Below are positions 50,518-63,600 of a stretch of DNA of 64,000 nucleotides, one piece after another. The stretch is from NCBI RefSeq assembly GCF_015476335.1, contig NZ_JADAQY010000002.1, forward strand, positions 91,716 to 155,715, written 5' to 3'. Every line of letters begins with the position of its first letter. Position 1 is the stretch's first letter. Source of the DNA: Rickettsia endosymbiont of Cardiosporidium cionae. GTDB taxonomy: Bacteria > Pseudomonadota > Alphaproteobacteria > Rickettsiales > Rickettsiaceae. A program made the translations under genes and the position numbers. The notes beneath the pieces were generated by a model. It was not told the origin of the DNA. It saw nothing but the letters and a program-made list of their open reading frames with translations, and made no database searches.

Positions 50518-51414
50518 ATGCAAGTTTTGTCTTTTCAGCAAATAATTTCGCTATTACAGAATTACTGGAGTGATTATGGTTGTGTTGTGCTTCAACCATA
50601 TGACCTCGAAATGGGTGCTGGTACCTTCCATCCTGCAACTGTTCTTAAGTCATTAATTGAATATAGTTGGAATGCAGCTTATGTGCAGCCTTCTAGGAGA
50701 CCCACAGATAGTAGATACTCAGCACACCCCAATAGATTAGGACGTTATTACCAATTTCAGGTGATATTGAAACCCTCACCTGATAATATGCAGCAGTTGT
50801 ATCTGGATAGCTTGCTAAAGTTAGGGCTTAACATAGAAGAAAACGATATAAGATTTATAGAAGATGATTGGGAATCTCCAACTCTAGGAGCCTCTGGTAT
50901 GGGCTGGGAGGTGTGTTGTAATGGAATGGAAATTTCACAATTTACTTATATGCAACAAATGGCTGGAATAGATATTTTTCCAGTTCTTGGAGAAATTACA
51001 TATGGTTTAGAAAGATTAGCTTTGTATATTCAACAAAAAGATCAAATAAAGGATATAGTATGGAACTATTCTAATAACGGTAAAAAATTATTCACATATG
51101 GAGAATTAGAATTTATTTCAGAAAAACAATTTTCACAATTTAGTACCAAATTTTCTAACACTGAGTTATTATTTCAGCAATTTCAGGAAGCAGAGCAGAT
51201 ATCCCTTGAATTGATTCATAGTAAATTGCCAATAGTTGCGTATGATTATTGTATAAAAGCTAGTCATTTATTCAATTTACTTGATGCTCATGGTGTGATA
51301 AGTGTTACAGAAAGGGCTGCATATATTATTAGAATACGTAATTTAGTCAAATTATGTTGTAGTAACTTATTGAATATGAATAAGAAAGCTGATGAGTCAA
51401 GAGTTATTAATTGA
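50518..51414 (+). CDS. glyQ: Glycine-tRNA ligase alpha subunit
   Basis: 298 residues. Catalytic class II subunit of the alpha2beta2 enzyme, with YWSDYGCVVLQPYDLEMGAG, TFHPATVLKSL, QPSRRPTDSRYSAHPNRLGR and WEVCCNGMEISQFTYMQQ. It overlaps glyS by 23 bp, implying coupled translation. Confidence 0.97.
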   Translation: MQVLSFQQIISLLQNYWSDYGCVVLQPYDLEMGAGTFHPATVLKSLIEYSWNAAYVQPSRRPTDSRYSAHPNRLGRYYQFQVILKPSPDNMQQLYLDSLLKLGLNIEENDIRFIEDDWESPTLGASGMGWEVCCNGMEISQFTYMQQMAGIDIFPVLGEITYGLERLALYIQQKDQIKDIVWNYSNNGKKLFTYGELEFISEKQFSQFSTKFSNTELLFQQFQEAEQISLELIHSKLPIVAYDYCIKASHLFNLLDAHGVISVTERAAYIIRIRNLVKLCCSNLLNMNKKADESRVIN

Positions 51415-53494
51415 ATTGCTTAGTGAAGAAATTCCTTATGCTTTACAACAGCATGCTTGTTTAAGTTATTATGATATATTTGCTAAATATTTAATACAAC
51501 ATCATATCTGTTATAAGAAGATTAATTACTACTACGGCCCTAGAAGGATTATATTACATATAGTTGGGGTTGCAGATTACAGTACTAAGGTGGAGATAAA
51601 TGTTAAAGGTCCGAAAGTTTTACATGCTACTCCAGATATAATCAAAAATTTTTGTAATTCTAACAATATCACAGAAAATGATTTATATCTTTCTGACACT
51701 GGAAACCAAAAATTTTATTTTTATAAACGAATCATTTATCCCCAGTTATCTGAGAATATTTTTAGCAATACTATAGCTGATACAATAGGACAATATGTAT
51801 GGCCTAAGTCGATGAGGTGGGGAGGGCATACTATGTATTGGGTGCGACCATTGAAAAATATATTATGTATTTTTAATGGAAAATTACTCAGGTTTAAATA
51901 TGAGCATTTATCATCAAGTGATTTCACCTACGGGCATAAAATTATTAGTCCAAATGTAATTTCAGGTATAAAGAAATTTAGTGAATATAAAAATTATCTA
52001 TCTTTGCATTATGTATGGATAGATCAAAATGAACGTAAAAGTTATATTCAAAGTGGGTTATTAGATAAATCTAGGGAGTTAGGCTTTACCCTGAATCAGG
52101 ATTGTGAATTATTAGAAGAGGTGGTAGGGTTAGTTGAATATCCTACTGTGTGCGTTGGCAAAATAGATGAAAAATTTTTGTCTATGCCAGAAGAGATACT
52201 GATTGCCTCAATGCGCATTAAGCAAAAATATTTTACTATGAGGGATGATAAAGGGGCATTAGCTCCTTATTTCCTTTTTGTCGCAAATATACGTTCTGAC
52301 AATTATAGCTGTGTAATCAAGGGTAATGAGAATGTCTTATATGCCAGGCTGCAGGATGCTATATATCTTTATAATAGAGATATATCAGAGACCATAGAGT
52401 CTAGGTTAGTTAAGCTTAAGGATATAGTTTTTCATAGTAAATTAGGTAGTATATATGACAAAGTACAACGCATTACAAAGATATGTGAAGATATTCAATA
52501 CGAAAATTCATTACAGTGTAGTAATATAAATCAAGATTATATTACTAATGCCATAAAGGCATCTAGGTTTTGTAAGCATGATTTGGTATCTGAAATAGTC
52601 AAAGAATTTCCTTGTTTACAAGGGGTAATGGGTTACCATTATGCAGTGTTTGAATCTATAGATTTAGATATTGCACTCACCACTAGGGATCACTATAAGC
52701 CTCAGATGTTACAGGATGATATCCCTGGTAATTCTTCAGCGATATTAGCATTGGCTGATAAATTGGATAATCTTTCTTCATTAATTGCTGCAGGTGAAAA
52801 AGCAACTGGTTCTAAAGATCCTTATGCATTGAGAAGACAGTCTTTAGGAGTAGTGCGTATCCTTTTAGAAAATCAGTTGGATATTGATATCATACCCATA
52901 ATTAAGAATATACTAGATAGGTTAGGGTTTGGAGACAGCAACGCAATTATAATATTTATGCAAGATAAATTAAAATATTATCTTCAGAAGCAAGGGTATT
53001 TAAAAAAAAATATTGATGCCATTTTAACTCGTAGGATTGGTTATTTAAATATTGTTAGAATTTATAATGAAGTATCATTATTTACTAGCTTTTTAACTAC
53101 AGATTTAGGTCAGTATATATTGAATTTATATAAAAGAAGTGAAAATATGATTATATCTCTAAAAAAACTAGGAGATTTTAATACTGAGTTTTTTCTGGTT
53201 CATGCTAATTCGAGTAAGGAGTCCTTAATTATTAAAAAATATTTTGTATCAGAGTATGAGCATAACTTTTATAATTATTTATATGAAGATAATTCAATTC
53301 AAATTCTTATGTTAGCAAATAATGATTATAGTTTAGCATTAAATAGGATTGAGTTACTTACTCCTTTGTTATCAGATTTTTTAGATAATGTTACTGTCAA
53401 CGATGCTGATATTTACATAAAGCGGAATCGTGTTAACATGGTGATGAGAGCTATTGATATGTTTAATTCTATAGCAAATTTTAAAAAATTATGA
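51392..53494 (+). CDS. glyS: Glycine-tRNA ligase beta subunit
   Basis: 700 residues, usual for the family. Starts MSQELLIELLSEEIPYALQQ. It shows KSMRWGGHTMYWVRPLKNIL, LVGLVEYP-type EVVGLVEYPTVCVGKID, FLFVANI and KATGSKDPYALRRQSLGVVR with an HD-type region ahead of it. The C terminus is a tRNA-binding anticodon domain. Functions with GlyQ. Confidence 0.96.
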   Translation: MSQELLIELLSEEIPYALQQHACLSYYDIFAKYLIQHHICYKKINYYYGPRRIILHIVGVADYSTKVEINVKGPKVLHATPDIIKNFCNSNNITENDLYLSDTGNQKFYFYKRIIYPQLSENIFSNTIADTIGQYVWPKSMRWGGHTMYWVRPLKNILCIFNGKLLRFKYEHLSSSDFTYGHKIISPNVISGIKKFSEYKNYLSLHYVWIDQNERKSYIQSGLLDKSRELGFTLNQDCELLEEVVGLVEYPTVCVGKIDEKFLSMPEEILIASMRIKQKYFTMRDDKGALAPYFLFVANIRSDNYSCVIKGNENVLYARLQDAIYLYNRDISETIESRLVKLKDIVFHSKLGSIYDKVQRITKICEDIQYENSLQCSNINQDYITNAIKASRFCKHDLVSEIVKEFPCLQGVMGYHYAVFESIDLDIALTTRDHYKPQMLQDDIPGNSSAILALADKLDNLSSLIAAGEKATGSKDPYALRRQSLGVVRILLENQLDIDIIPIIKNILDRLGFGDSNAIIIFMQDKLKYYLQKQGYLKKNIDAILTRRIGYLNIVRIYNEVSLFTSFLTTDLGQYILNLYKRSENMIISLKKLGDFNTEFFLVHANSSKESLIIKKYFVSEYEHNFYNYLYEDNSIQILMLANNDYSLALNRIELLTPLLSDFLDNVTVNDADIYIKRNRVNMVMRAIDMFNSIANFKKL

Positions 53495-53542
53495 ATCAAT
53501 AATTTTTATTCAATAAGATTTTTTACTTTATAGTATAAAATT

Positions 53543-53965
53543 ATGAATTTAGCTGTTTTTAGGTTGGTAGTAATTTTTGTTATATCTTTGTGTAACTCTG
53601 TTATTTTTACGTTTACTACCTATGCTACTCAGAATATTTCTATCAATTCTGATAAGCTTGTCTTAGATCAAAAATCATCTTCTATAACATTTACTGATAA
53701 TGTTGAATTAGTATTTCAAGATCATATATTAAAGACAAATAATTTAGTGATTTATTATAAAACTCTTGGTAAAAAAGAAGTAATAGATAAGATTATAGTA
53801 AATTCTCTACTAAATTTGTACAAAACTGATGAAAATATATATATTACCTCTGATAAAGCAGAATATAATTCTATTAATAATGAAATAGTTTTTATCAATA
53901 ATGTTGTGATCAAAAAAAATGGTGATATTTTAATGACAAATGAATTTAGATATAAATTACCATAG
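53543..53965 (+). CDS. lptA: LptA/OstA-family lipopolysaccharide transport periplasmic protein
   Basis: 140 residues. A cleavable signal (LVVIFVISLCNSVIFTFTTYA) precedes an OstA-type beta-jellyroll: ISINSDKLVLDQKSSSITFTDN, VELVFQDHILKTNNLVIYY and YITSDKAEYNSINNEIVFINN. It would bridge LPS between the inner-membrane LptBFGC and outer-membrane LptD. lptC and lptB are not adjacent. It follows glyS by 48 bp. Confidence 0.82.
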   Translation: MNLAVFRLVVIFVISLCNSVIFTFTTYATQNISINSDKLVLDQKSSSITFTDNVELVFQDHILKTNNLVIYYKTLGKKEVIDKIIVNSLLNLYKTDENIYITSDKAEYNSINNEIVFINNVVIKKNGDILMTNEFRYKLP

Positions 53966-54011
53966 ATGTTACTTTAATGGTTTTAGATAAAAGCCATTGC
54001 TGGTGTTATTT

Positions 54012-57000
54012 TCATAATTTAGGATATTTAGTATTAGCAATATGTTTATTTTTTATGTTATTAGTATCTATATCATCTAGATTTTGGTATTGATGTTCAC
54101 AACTGAATATATATTGAGTTGGACTATTAACTTTTATTATGCATTTACCGCATATACCCTTCATCATACAATAAGGGTTATTATTAGTCATACACATAAT
54201 TTTTGGTCGTTTAGTGAATAAATGTCTAATTTGTGTGATTTGGGCTAAGTCTTCAACTGATATTGCACAAATTACATAATCTGCTAGTGCCAATATATTG
54301 GGTTGATGCATATTTTTACTAGATTGATTGTTATAGTAATATATACTTTCTATTAAATTGGATTGAAATGAATAATCTGTATCCCGAGAGTTAGCAACTG
54401 GTTTATCTTTTGCACTCCACACTATAATGTCTGTCGCTGATTGAAATTTATCATGATAAAATTGATTTTCAGCTCTTTCATATCCAGAAAAAAACAATAT
54501 TTTGCATCCATCATCCTTTAGTTGCCTACATATTGAGAGCATCATTATGTTCCATCTGTTGGTTGCTACTACTACCACGATTTTATTTTTTATCTTTTCT
54601 ATTGTTGAACCAAGCGGCCCCGTTAAGGATATTTTAACTTTGTTATCTGATTTTAGTAGTTCATATATATTATTTACACCATTTTCTTTGAATATAATTA
54701 GTGAAATATAGTTATTTTTATGGTCTATATCAAAAGCGGTGACTGCAATTGATAATGATTTCACATGAGAATTTGCTTTATAAATTTGAAGACGAAAGAA
54801 ATTACCAGCTTTAAATTTATGGGCTAAAGATTTTGAGTTAATAGTAATTTCGATATAATTTTTAGATAGTATTTTCACTGCGTGAATATGAGAAAAAATA
54901 TAGTCTTGAATTTTTTCTTGTATGCTATTGCCGCATTTAGTTGCATGTTTAGGTTTTTGTATAGCTAGTATATTATTAATAATTGGTACTGAGTTTTTAG
55001 CACTTGCTATAGCTTCTACTACACTGCCAGAATAATCCGGATTAGCATCTCCTAAAAAGCTTATTTTTTGTGTTGTATCTTTAAATAATTTTGAATTATT
55101 GAATTTTGAATTACTGGCGCTATTAAAATTGTTAGTGAGATCTATGTATTCATTTTTTTTAGTGCCTATAGCTACTAAAATAGTGCTGGCATCTATTGTA
55201 TATTGGTCATTTATTATAACTTGACTGTTGAAATTAAGTTTATTAGGAATAATGTTAGTAACATTTGTATTTTCTTGAAAATTCACTCCCATTGACATAG
55301 CGTATTCTATTTCACAAAAATTCTGTCTATAAGCAGCAGAATTCTTAATATTATTACGATAATATATTGTTATCCCACCTAATTGATTGATTATTGCTAA
55401 CTTTTGCTTAGTATTTTTAGCATTTCTAAATAATTTAGCATGTGTGATAAATTCATTTGCTAGTTCTTTTTCTTGTTCACTCCAATTTGCTTCCAGTTTT
55501 TCTTTTGTGATAGTGTTAAGTTTTTGTTCATAATTTTTTAAAAATTTCTCTACTTGTACTGGATAATAATTTATTGATTCAACTGCTGCATCAATTGCAG
55601 TTAATCCACAACCTATTATTATTATAGGTAACCTTATTGTTAGATGATAGCCACTATTATATAAATAAGGTGTTTGTTGATGCAGGATCATTAAAAATTC
55701 TGTAGCGGTTCTGATATCATTAAGGAAGTAAGAAGCAAAATTATCAAATATAGGTTTTCCAGCCCCTATGCATAGAGATATATGATCAAATCCTATGTTA
55801 AATAATTCTTCTATAGTGATGTTACTACCAACCCTTGTACTTCCATGCATTATAAAATTTTCTCTTCTTTCTAGCATTAATCTTGCTAGTATGAGATTTT
55901 TTTTATTCCACCTGTTGGTGATACCATATTCTGCTACTCCACCTACTCCTTGTGGCATCTTGTATTTGGGGTGATTAATAAATTCATCCCAGTTTTTTAT
56001 AACTTGGTAAAAATCTTCAGATATGTTCTCAATCTTTGCAGATTCGATAGCTGTTACATAATGCCCATGATTTAATAGATAGTGTGATGCTGCTATACCT
56101 GCTGGCCCTAGCCCTACTACTGCAATATTATATCCTGTATTACTTTTAGGTAAAAATGATGATATATTTAATGGATTCCACCTAGTTAATAATAGATATA
56201 TTTCTACTCCATATGGTAATTCAAGTATATTATCTAATATATTCGACTCAATCAATGGTATATCTACAGGATCTTGTTTTTGGTAAATGCATGATGCTGT
56301 ACAGTCATTACATATTCTATTTCCTGTTAATATTAGCAGAGGATTATCTATTATTATCATTGCTAATGCTGCTATATTGAATCCTTTAGATTTCAATTGA
56401 TTCATTTCAGAAATTTTTTGTTTTAGTGGACATGGTTTAATATCAATGTTCTGATATTTAGCAGGATTGACAATTTGTAATCCTTTACTGCAAGAATCTT
56501 TTGAAGTTTTATGACAATATATACAGTAGTGCGCGTTGCTTAAGGCGTGCGATAAATTATTATTATATAGTTTTCTATAATTAAAGCCTAATACAGTTTT
56601 TTTTTAAGTTTTACAATTTTATTGCATCTGATTTTAGTGTGTTTTGGATTAGGTAGGGGTATATCGAATATCGATAAGCTACTATTATTTGATATCATAT
56701 ATGATGCGTATTTTGCTGTTATTTCTAATTCTCTTTTATATTTTATAGGGTCATTGCAGCATTTTATAACATATGTAGCAAATAATCTTTCTGTAATATT
56801 TCTTTTTCCTATTAATCCAACCAATTTTTTAGATAGATTGTCAAACTCTTGTTTTGTAACAGATCCTATTGGATAATTTTGTAGAACAGTTCTTTGTATA
56901 AATTTCCTTTTACATTCGTATATAATATTAAATTCTTTATGCTTGGTTTTAAGTATAAAATTTTCTTTTTCTATGTTAAATAATTTTGCGATGAAGTCAT

Positions 57001-57202
57001 CTAATACCAAGGACAATTCTATTAAAAAATCGGAATCTAGTAACTGGTTAGACTGAGTATTAAAATTCTTCCTTAATGAATGTAGTGAAGAGCATAACTT
57101 CGTATTTACAGAGTTTAGATATCTAAGAAAGATCTCGTCTATCTTTTTTAAATTTTTGAATTGATATAAATTATCGAACGTTATTTCAAAATCGTTAATC
57201 AT
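54012..57202 (-). CDS. GltD/PyrK-type flavoprotein, split into two frames by an A9 run
   Basis: Two frames cover one gene. The first runs from the ATG at 57202 to 56588 (204 residues, helical, no motif I know). The second is open from 56603 to 54012, but its first ATG is at 56405. Between 56603 and 56405 the second frame encodes cysteines of a GltD-like Fe-S domain (HYCIYCHKTSKDSCSKG, KPCPLKQK), continuing in ICNDCTASC. Initiation at 56405 would remove half of the domain. A run of nine A on the coding strand (56605-56597) lies exactly where the frames meet. A -1 shift on A AAA AAA, or one extra A in the mRNA, joins them into a 1063-residue protein. The rest has the FAD site VVGLGPAGIAASHYLL, an NADP-binding domain and a PyrK-like C-terminal [2Fe-2S] site (YCMMKGICGKC). 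Substrate unknown. Confidence 0.75.
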
Positions 57203-57308
57203 GACTCACTTTTACTAATTCACACGTATCGGATTAACCTAGACTTCCGTTTTGTATATCAGCATAATATTTATTGCTTGAATATAAATTGACACCGAAT
57301 ATATTTTA

Positions 57309-57638
57309 TTATGATTTGGTAGTTTTTAGATGTTCATTGATCCAGCTTACTAATTTTTGTTTATCTTGAAATCCTGACCTGACAGATATTTGAGATTTAT
57401 CCTTAAACATGATTACAGTAGGTATACCTCTTATGCATAGCTCAGTAGGAATTTTTGTATTATCCTCTATATTCATCTTAAATATCTCTACCACATCCTG
57501 CATTTCATTAGAAACATTCTCTAGTACTGGAAAGAACATTTGACAAGGATTACACCACGTTGCCCAAAAATCTACCAATACAAGTTTTGGGCTATCGATT
57601 TTAGTATAAAAGTCATTGTCATTAATGATTTGTAACAT
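57309..57638 (-). CDS. trxA: Thioredoxin with a CNPC active site
   Basis: 109 residues, full thioredoxin fold. LVLVDFWATWCNPCQMFFPVLE carries the active site Cys29-Asn-Pro-Cys32 in place of the usual CGPC. The cis-Pro motif RGIPTVIMFKD is intact. The Gly to Asn change should alter the redox potential or partner choice. It lies 107 bp downstream of nothing on its strand and ahead of the flavoprotein gene, whose N-terminal ATG is 107 bp away. Confidence 0.92.
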   Translation of the reverse strand: MLQIINDNDFYTKIDSPKLVLVDFWATWCNPCQMFFPVLENVSNEMQDVVEIFKMNIEDNTKIPTELCIRGIPTVIMFKDKSQISVRSGFQDKQKLVSWINEHLKTTKS

Positions 57639-57869
57639 AAATTTAACTTATAGAATTTTATTTGACGCCCTCAGCAGCGCTATATTATATCATGATCACT
57701 AATATAGCAAATCAATTTTATTTTTATTGATATGATTTTAATAAATATTATGCGCTTAGAGCGCGTCATGAGTTTCTGTTAGGTTTACTCTCATACCACC
57801 CCACCTGGATAATGAATTACATTAAATTCAAATTGTCCTAGAATCAATAATTTATTAGAGGGATTTGAG

Positions 57870-58655
57870 TTAATCGAATAAATGCCTTTTTACGTAATTA
57901 TTAACGAATATGAAGTGCTTATGTATTGCAATATTATTACCAAATATATCCTTATTATCAAAATTATATATTGGTGAGTATATCATAGATGCAATGACTA
58001 TAAGTGTATTGCATATCAAACTTATTAGTAATAGGAACGCTGTATGTATTAGATGAAATAGAGTGTAATATATGATGAGTGATATCGCAGACATCATGCA
58101 TAAAATCATTAAATTATATGCGATATTTATTAGAAATGGGTATATAAATTGTAATTCAGATATTTTATAATATAAAATTATAGTGAAATATTTTACTAAA
58201 TGATTAATTTTTGATTGATTTTTGAGTATTTTCCCTTGTGTTTTAGAATTTTGTATTCGTAGAGTGATTTTAATAATTTTGAGTCTTTGTTTTATCATTA
58301 CCAAAGTATATAGTAAATCTTGTCCATATTTTTGTAGTTGTTCTATATGGTTGTTATTGGATATAACGCCTCTTATGTGGGATGGCTTGTCATTAAGATT
58401 AATTAAGTTATAGTAAAATTTTTCTGATAGCTTTATAGATTGATTCACTAACTTCCCTAATATCGTATCATGTAATACGAAAAATTTTAATTTTTCTTTT
58501 ATTTGTTTTAACAAAACAAATGAAGGTAAATAGTTTTTGCCATCACAATATGTTCTTAACAAATCACTGTTTTTATTAAAGATGTATTCACGTACTACTT
58601 TACGCATTCCGCTTTGAATTTCTTTTTTATGTATTGCTGCAATATAACGCTCCAT
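57870..58655 (-). CDS. Uncharacterised membrane protein
   Basis: 261 residues. The first 150 are polar, basic and helical (KEIQSGMRKVVREYIF, LKQIKEKLKFFVLHD). Two or three membrane helices lie at about 170-232 (FLINIAYNLMILCMMSAISL, FHLIHTAFLLLISLICNTLI), then a short polar tail. I recognise no family. Codon and base composition match the neighbours, so it is not obviously foreign. A lineage-specific membrane protein is the fair description. Confidence 0.55.
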   Translation of the reverse strand: MERYIAAIHKKEIQSGMRKVVREYIFNKNSDLLRTYCDGKNYLPSFVLLKQIKEKLKFFVLHDTILGKLVNQSIKLSEKFYYNLINLNDKPSHIRGVISNNNHIEQLQKYGQDLLYTLVMIKQRLKIIKITLRIQNSKTQGKILKNQSKINHLVKYFTIILYYKISELQFIYPFLINIAYNLMILCMMSAISLIIYYTLFHLIHTAFLLLISLICNTLIVIASMIYSPIYNFDNKDIFGNNIAIHKHFIFVNNYVKRHLFD

Positions 58656-58973
58656 AATGCTCTTTTAATCCATTTACTATCTGTACCACAGGTAATTATA
58701 CCATAAATATAGCGAAATTTATACATGTTACTTTTAGTGATAGAGTAGATTGATTTTAAACTAACAATTAAAATTTCTATAATTATTATATGTCTTAAAA
58801 CCATATTTATCTAATTGAGGTGAAAGGTCAGTTTATTTGGTTGACCTAAGTAGCTTATTATTATACAATCACGGTATTTTTAGTAAGTGCCTAGCTAATT
58901 CGATAGTTTATAGTGAATTTACGATTCTGGGTTATTTTATATTTTTTTGAGTGTTTTAATTGGATATTAATAT
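58656..58973. other. Intergenic 318 bp ahead of rplU, no gene seen
   Basis: Divergent spacer between the membrane protein and rplU, so it must hold both promoters. An overlapping minus-strand frame (58595-58804) is not supported by any motif. Hexamers resembling -10 elements are too common here to choose one. Confidence 0.45.
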
Positions 58974-59279
58974 ATGTTTGCAGTTGTAAAATGTGGTAGT
59001 AAGGATTATAAGGTTTCTGCTGGGGATGTTATTGATGTCGAAAAGTTAGATCGCACAGTGGGTAGCGTGATAAAATTAGATCAGGTTTTGTTAAGGTCTT
59101 CAGGTAAGAAGTTAGAGATAGGATATCCAGCAGTTAAAGGTCTGGTTGTAGAAGCAAGTATTGTAGAACATTTTAAAGATCGTAAGATATTAGTGTTTAA
59201 GAAAAAGCGCAGAAAGAATTATAGGCGAAAAAATGGTCATAGGCAGAATTTGACTAAGATTAAAATTATCAAGATTTAA
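58974..59279 (+). CDS. rplU: 50S ribosomal protein L21
   Basis: 101 residues, starting [20 protein letters not shown]. The C-terminal signature [20 protein letters not shown] is complete. It binds 23S rRNA. rpmA follows after 14 bp as in nearly all bacteria. Confidence 0.97.
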   Translation: MFAVVKCGSKDYKVSAGDVIDVEKLDRTVGSVIKLDQVLLRSSGKKLEIGYPAVKGLVVEASIVEHFKDRKILVFKKKRRKNYRRKNGHRQNLTKIKIIKI

Positions 59280-59293
59280 TATTTGGGTTTTAT

Positions 59294-59539
59294 ATGGCAA
59301 CAAAAAAGGCCGGTGGTAGTTGTAAAAATGGTAGAGATTCAGTAGGGCGTAGGCTTGGTGTAAAAAAATCAGATGGACAATTTGTTATAGCTGGTAATAT
59401 TATTGTCAGACAGAGAGGTACTAGATTTTATCCTGGCACTAATGTAGGTATAGGGAAAGATCATACGTTATTTGCTTTAGTAGAAGGTAGAGTAAAATTT
59501 ATGAATAGAAGAAATAATAAATTTGTCGCAGTAATATAG
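59294..59539 (+). CDS. rpmA: 50S ribosomal protein L27
   Basis: 81 residues, starting [20 protein letters not shown] and including [21 protein letters not shown] and [14 protein letters not shown]. Its N terminus reaches the peptidyl transferase centre. No N-terminal cleavable extension of the Firmicutes kind is present. Confidence 0.97.
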   Translation: MATKKAGGSCKNGRDSVGRRLGVKKSDGQFVIAGNIIVRQRGTRFYPGTNVGIGKDHTLFALVEGRVKFMNRRNNKFVAVI

Positions 59540-60209
59540 TATATCCTCAATCACTAATAGAGCTATTTTGTTATAAATTTTTATTTGTGATTGTCTTGTC
59601 TTTTTCATTAATTTCATTTGAAATATCTTTATCAAAGCATAAGTTTGTTGTGTTTTAGTGAGATTTTGTACTAAGGTTATGCTTATAGCTCTGATCTTCC
59701 TTGGCTTCTTTTTGTTTCAATTAATCTAAACATCATGTTTTATGCATTTCATTACTTTTAGCTGGGTAGTGTATTAGATTAGTGTATTAGATATTTAGGT
59801 GTGATTTATTAATCATTATGCGTTATAGGGGTATTTGTGACATTCTTTGTGTTAGTAGATGTTTATTTTCTTTAGATTCCTTTAGGTGATTTAGGTATCC
59901 CATATTATTTTATAATAGAGTGATTTTGAGTATTTTAATGATTGACAATCATTGTTGCTTCCACTACACTTGCCGGTAATTATCGAGTGTATGGCGTTTA
60001 CAACTTTGTTTTTAGTAAGAAGGGAGTCACTTCGTTTTCTTCGGTATGTTTACACATTTATATCTAATTAGTATCAGTCCAGTAGTATCTGCTCTAATTA
60101 TCTATCCACTGTGTAGTTGTTTTAAGAGTAAATGATATAATTCGAATTTTTATACCGCAATAGGTTAGAATTTATATTACTATAATTGTAATACTAAATT
60201 TTAATGAAT
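59540..60209. other. Intergenic 670 bp upstream of the 23S gene; short tandem duplication
   Basis: No coding sequence found. At 59768-59793 a 13-base unit (AGTGTATTAGATT) is directly repeated with one change. The length is consistent with an rRNA leader and upstream regulatory region. Confidence 0.45.
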
Positions 60210-60239
60210 TTGAGTTGATATGTGCTATTTTTATATAAA
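60210..60239 (+). promoter_or_regulatory. Possible 23S rRNA promoter
   Basis: TTGAGT at 60210-60215 is followed at 16 or 18 bp by TATATA (60232) or TATAAA (60234). A start about 60246 would leave a leader of about 25 bases before the mature 23S end. A separate promoter is needed because no 16S gene precedes it. AT-rich background makes this a weak call. Confidence 0.35.
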
Positions 60240-60270
60240 GTTAGTTCTACGTATATAATTAGTATAAATC

Positions 60271-63104
<2,834 letters not shown>

Positions 63105-63250
63105 TGCTGGGATTTATTTAGTTTATGCGTAGTGCTAACTTTATATTGCCACATTTTTATCTCAGGTTAATTTGTATTGTAAAAATTAGTTTATGTTCTA
63201 CTCTTATTTGTGAGTTGTTAAAAATTGATATTTTTTGGCTTAAATTATTA

Positions 63251-63366
63251 GCTTGATAATAATAGCATGAGTGATACACGCGATACCATTCCGAATTCGA
63301 ATGTGAAACCTCATAGCGCCGATGGTACTATGCTATAAAGTATGGGAGAGTAGGTCATTGTCAAGC
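63251..63366 (+). rRNA. rrf: 5S ribosomal RNA
   Basis: 116 bases closed by GCTTGATAAT/ATTGTCAAGC. It contains the conserved CCATTCCGAATTCG-type loop, GTGAAACCTCATAGCGCCGATGGTA and GGGAGAGTAGGTCATTG. It follows the 23S gene by about 150 bp, presumably from the same transcript. Confidence 0.95.
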
Positions 63367-63489
63367 TTATAATCTAAGTTGTTTTCTTTTCTCGTTCTAA
63401 GATAATTGTTGCTTTTGGTGATTTTTTATTGTTACCTATCTGGTAGGGAAGGTCTTTGGTGGTGTGGTTGGCGACCTGATTGTTGTAGA

Positions 63490-63564
63490 TCCTCGGTAGC
63501 TCAGTGGTAGAGCAAACGGCTGTTAACCGTTTGGTCGCTGGTTCGAACCCAGCCCGGGGAGCCA
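63490..63564 (+). tRNA. tRNA-Asn (GTT anticodon), CCA encoded
   Basis: Acceptor TCCTCGG/CCGGGGA, anticodon stem AACGG/CCGTT with loop CTGTTAA (anticodon GTT), T loop TTCGAAC and discriminator G. CCA is encoded at 63562-63564, unlike the other three tRNAs in the window. It lies 123 bp after 5S and may be co-transcribed with the rRNA. Confidence 0.97.
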
Positions 63565-63600
63565 TTTTTCTGTTATAGCAATTTTGTTGATATCTAAAAG

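Noticed and set aside
57750-57764. Small GCGCT/AGCGC hairpin as a terminator upstream of trxA
   Set aside because: Five base pairs with no T run on either side, and placed before rather than after the gene.
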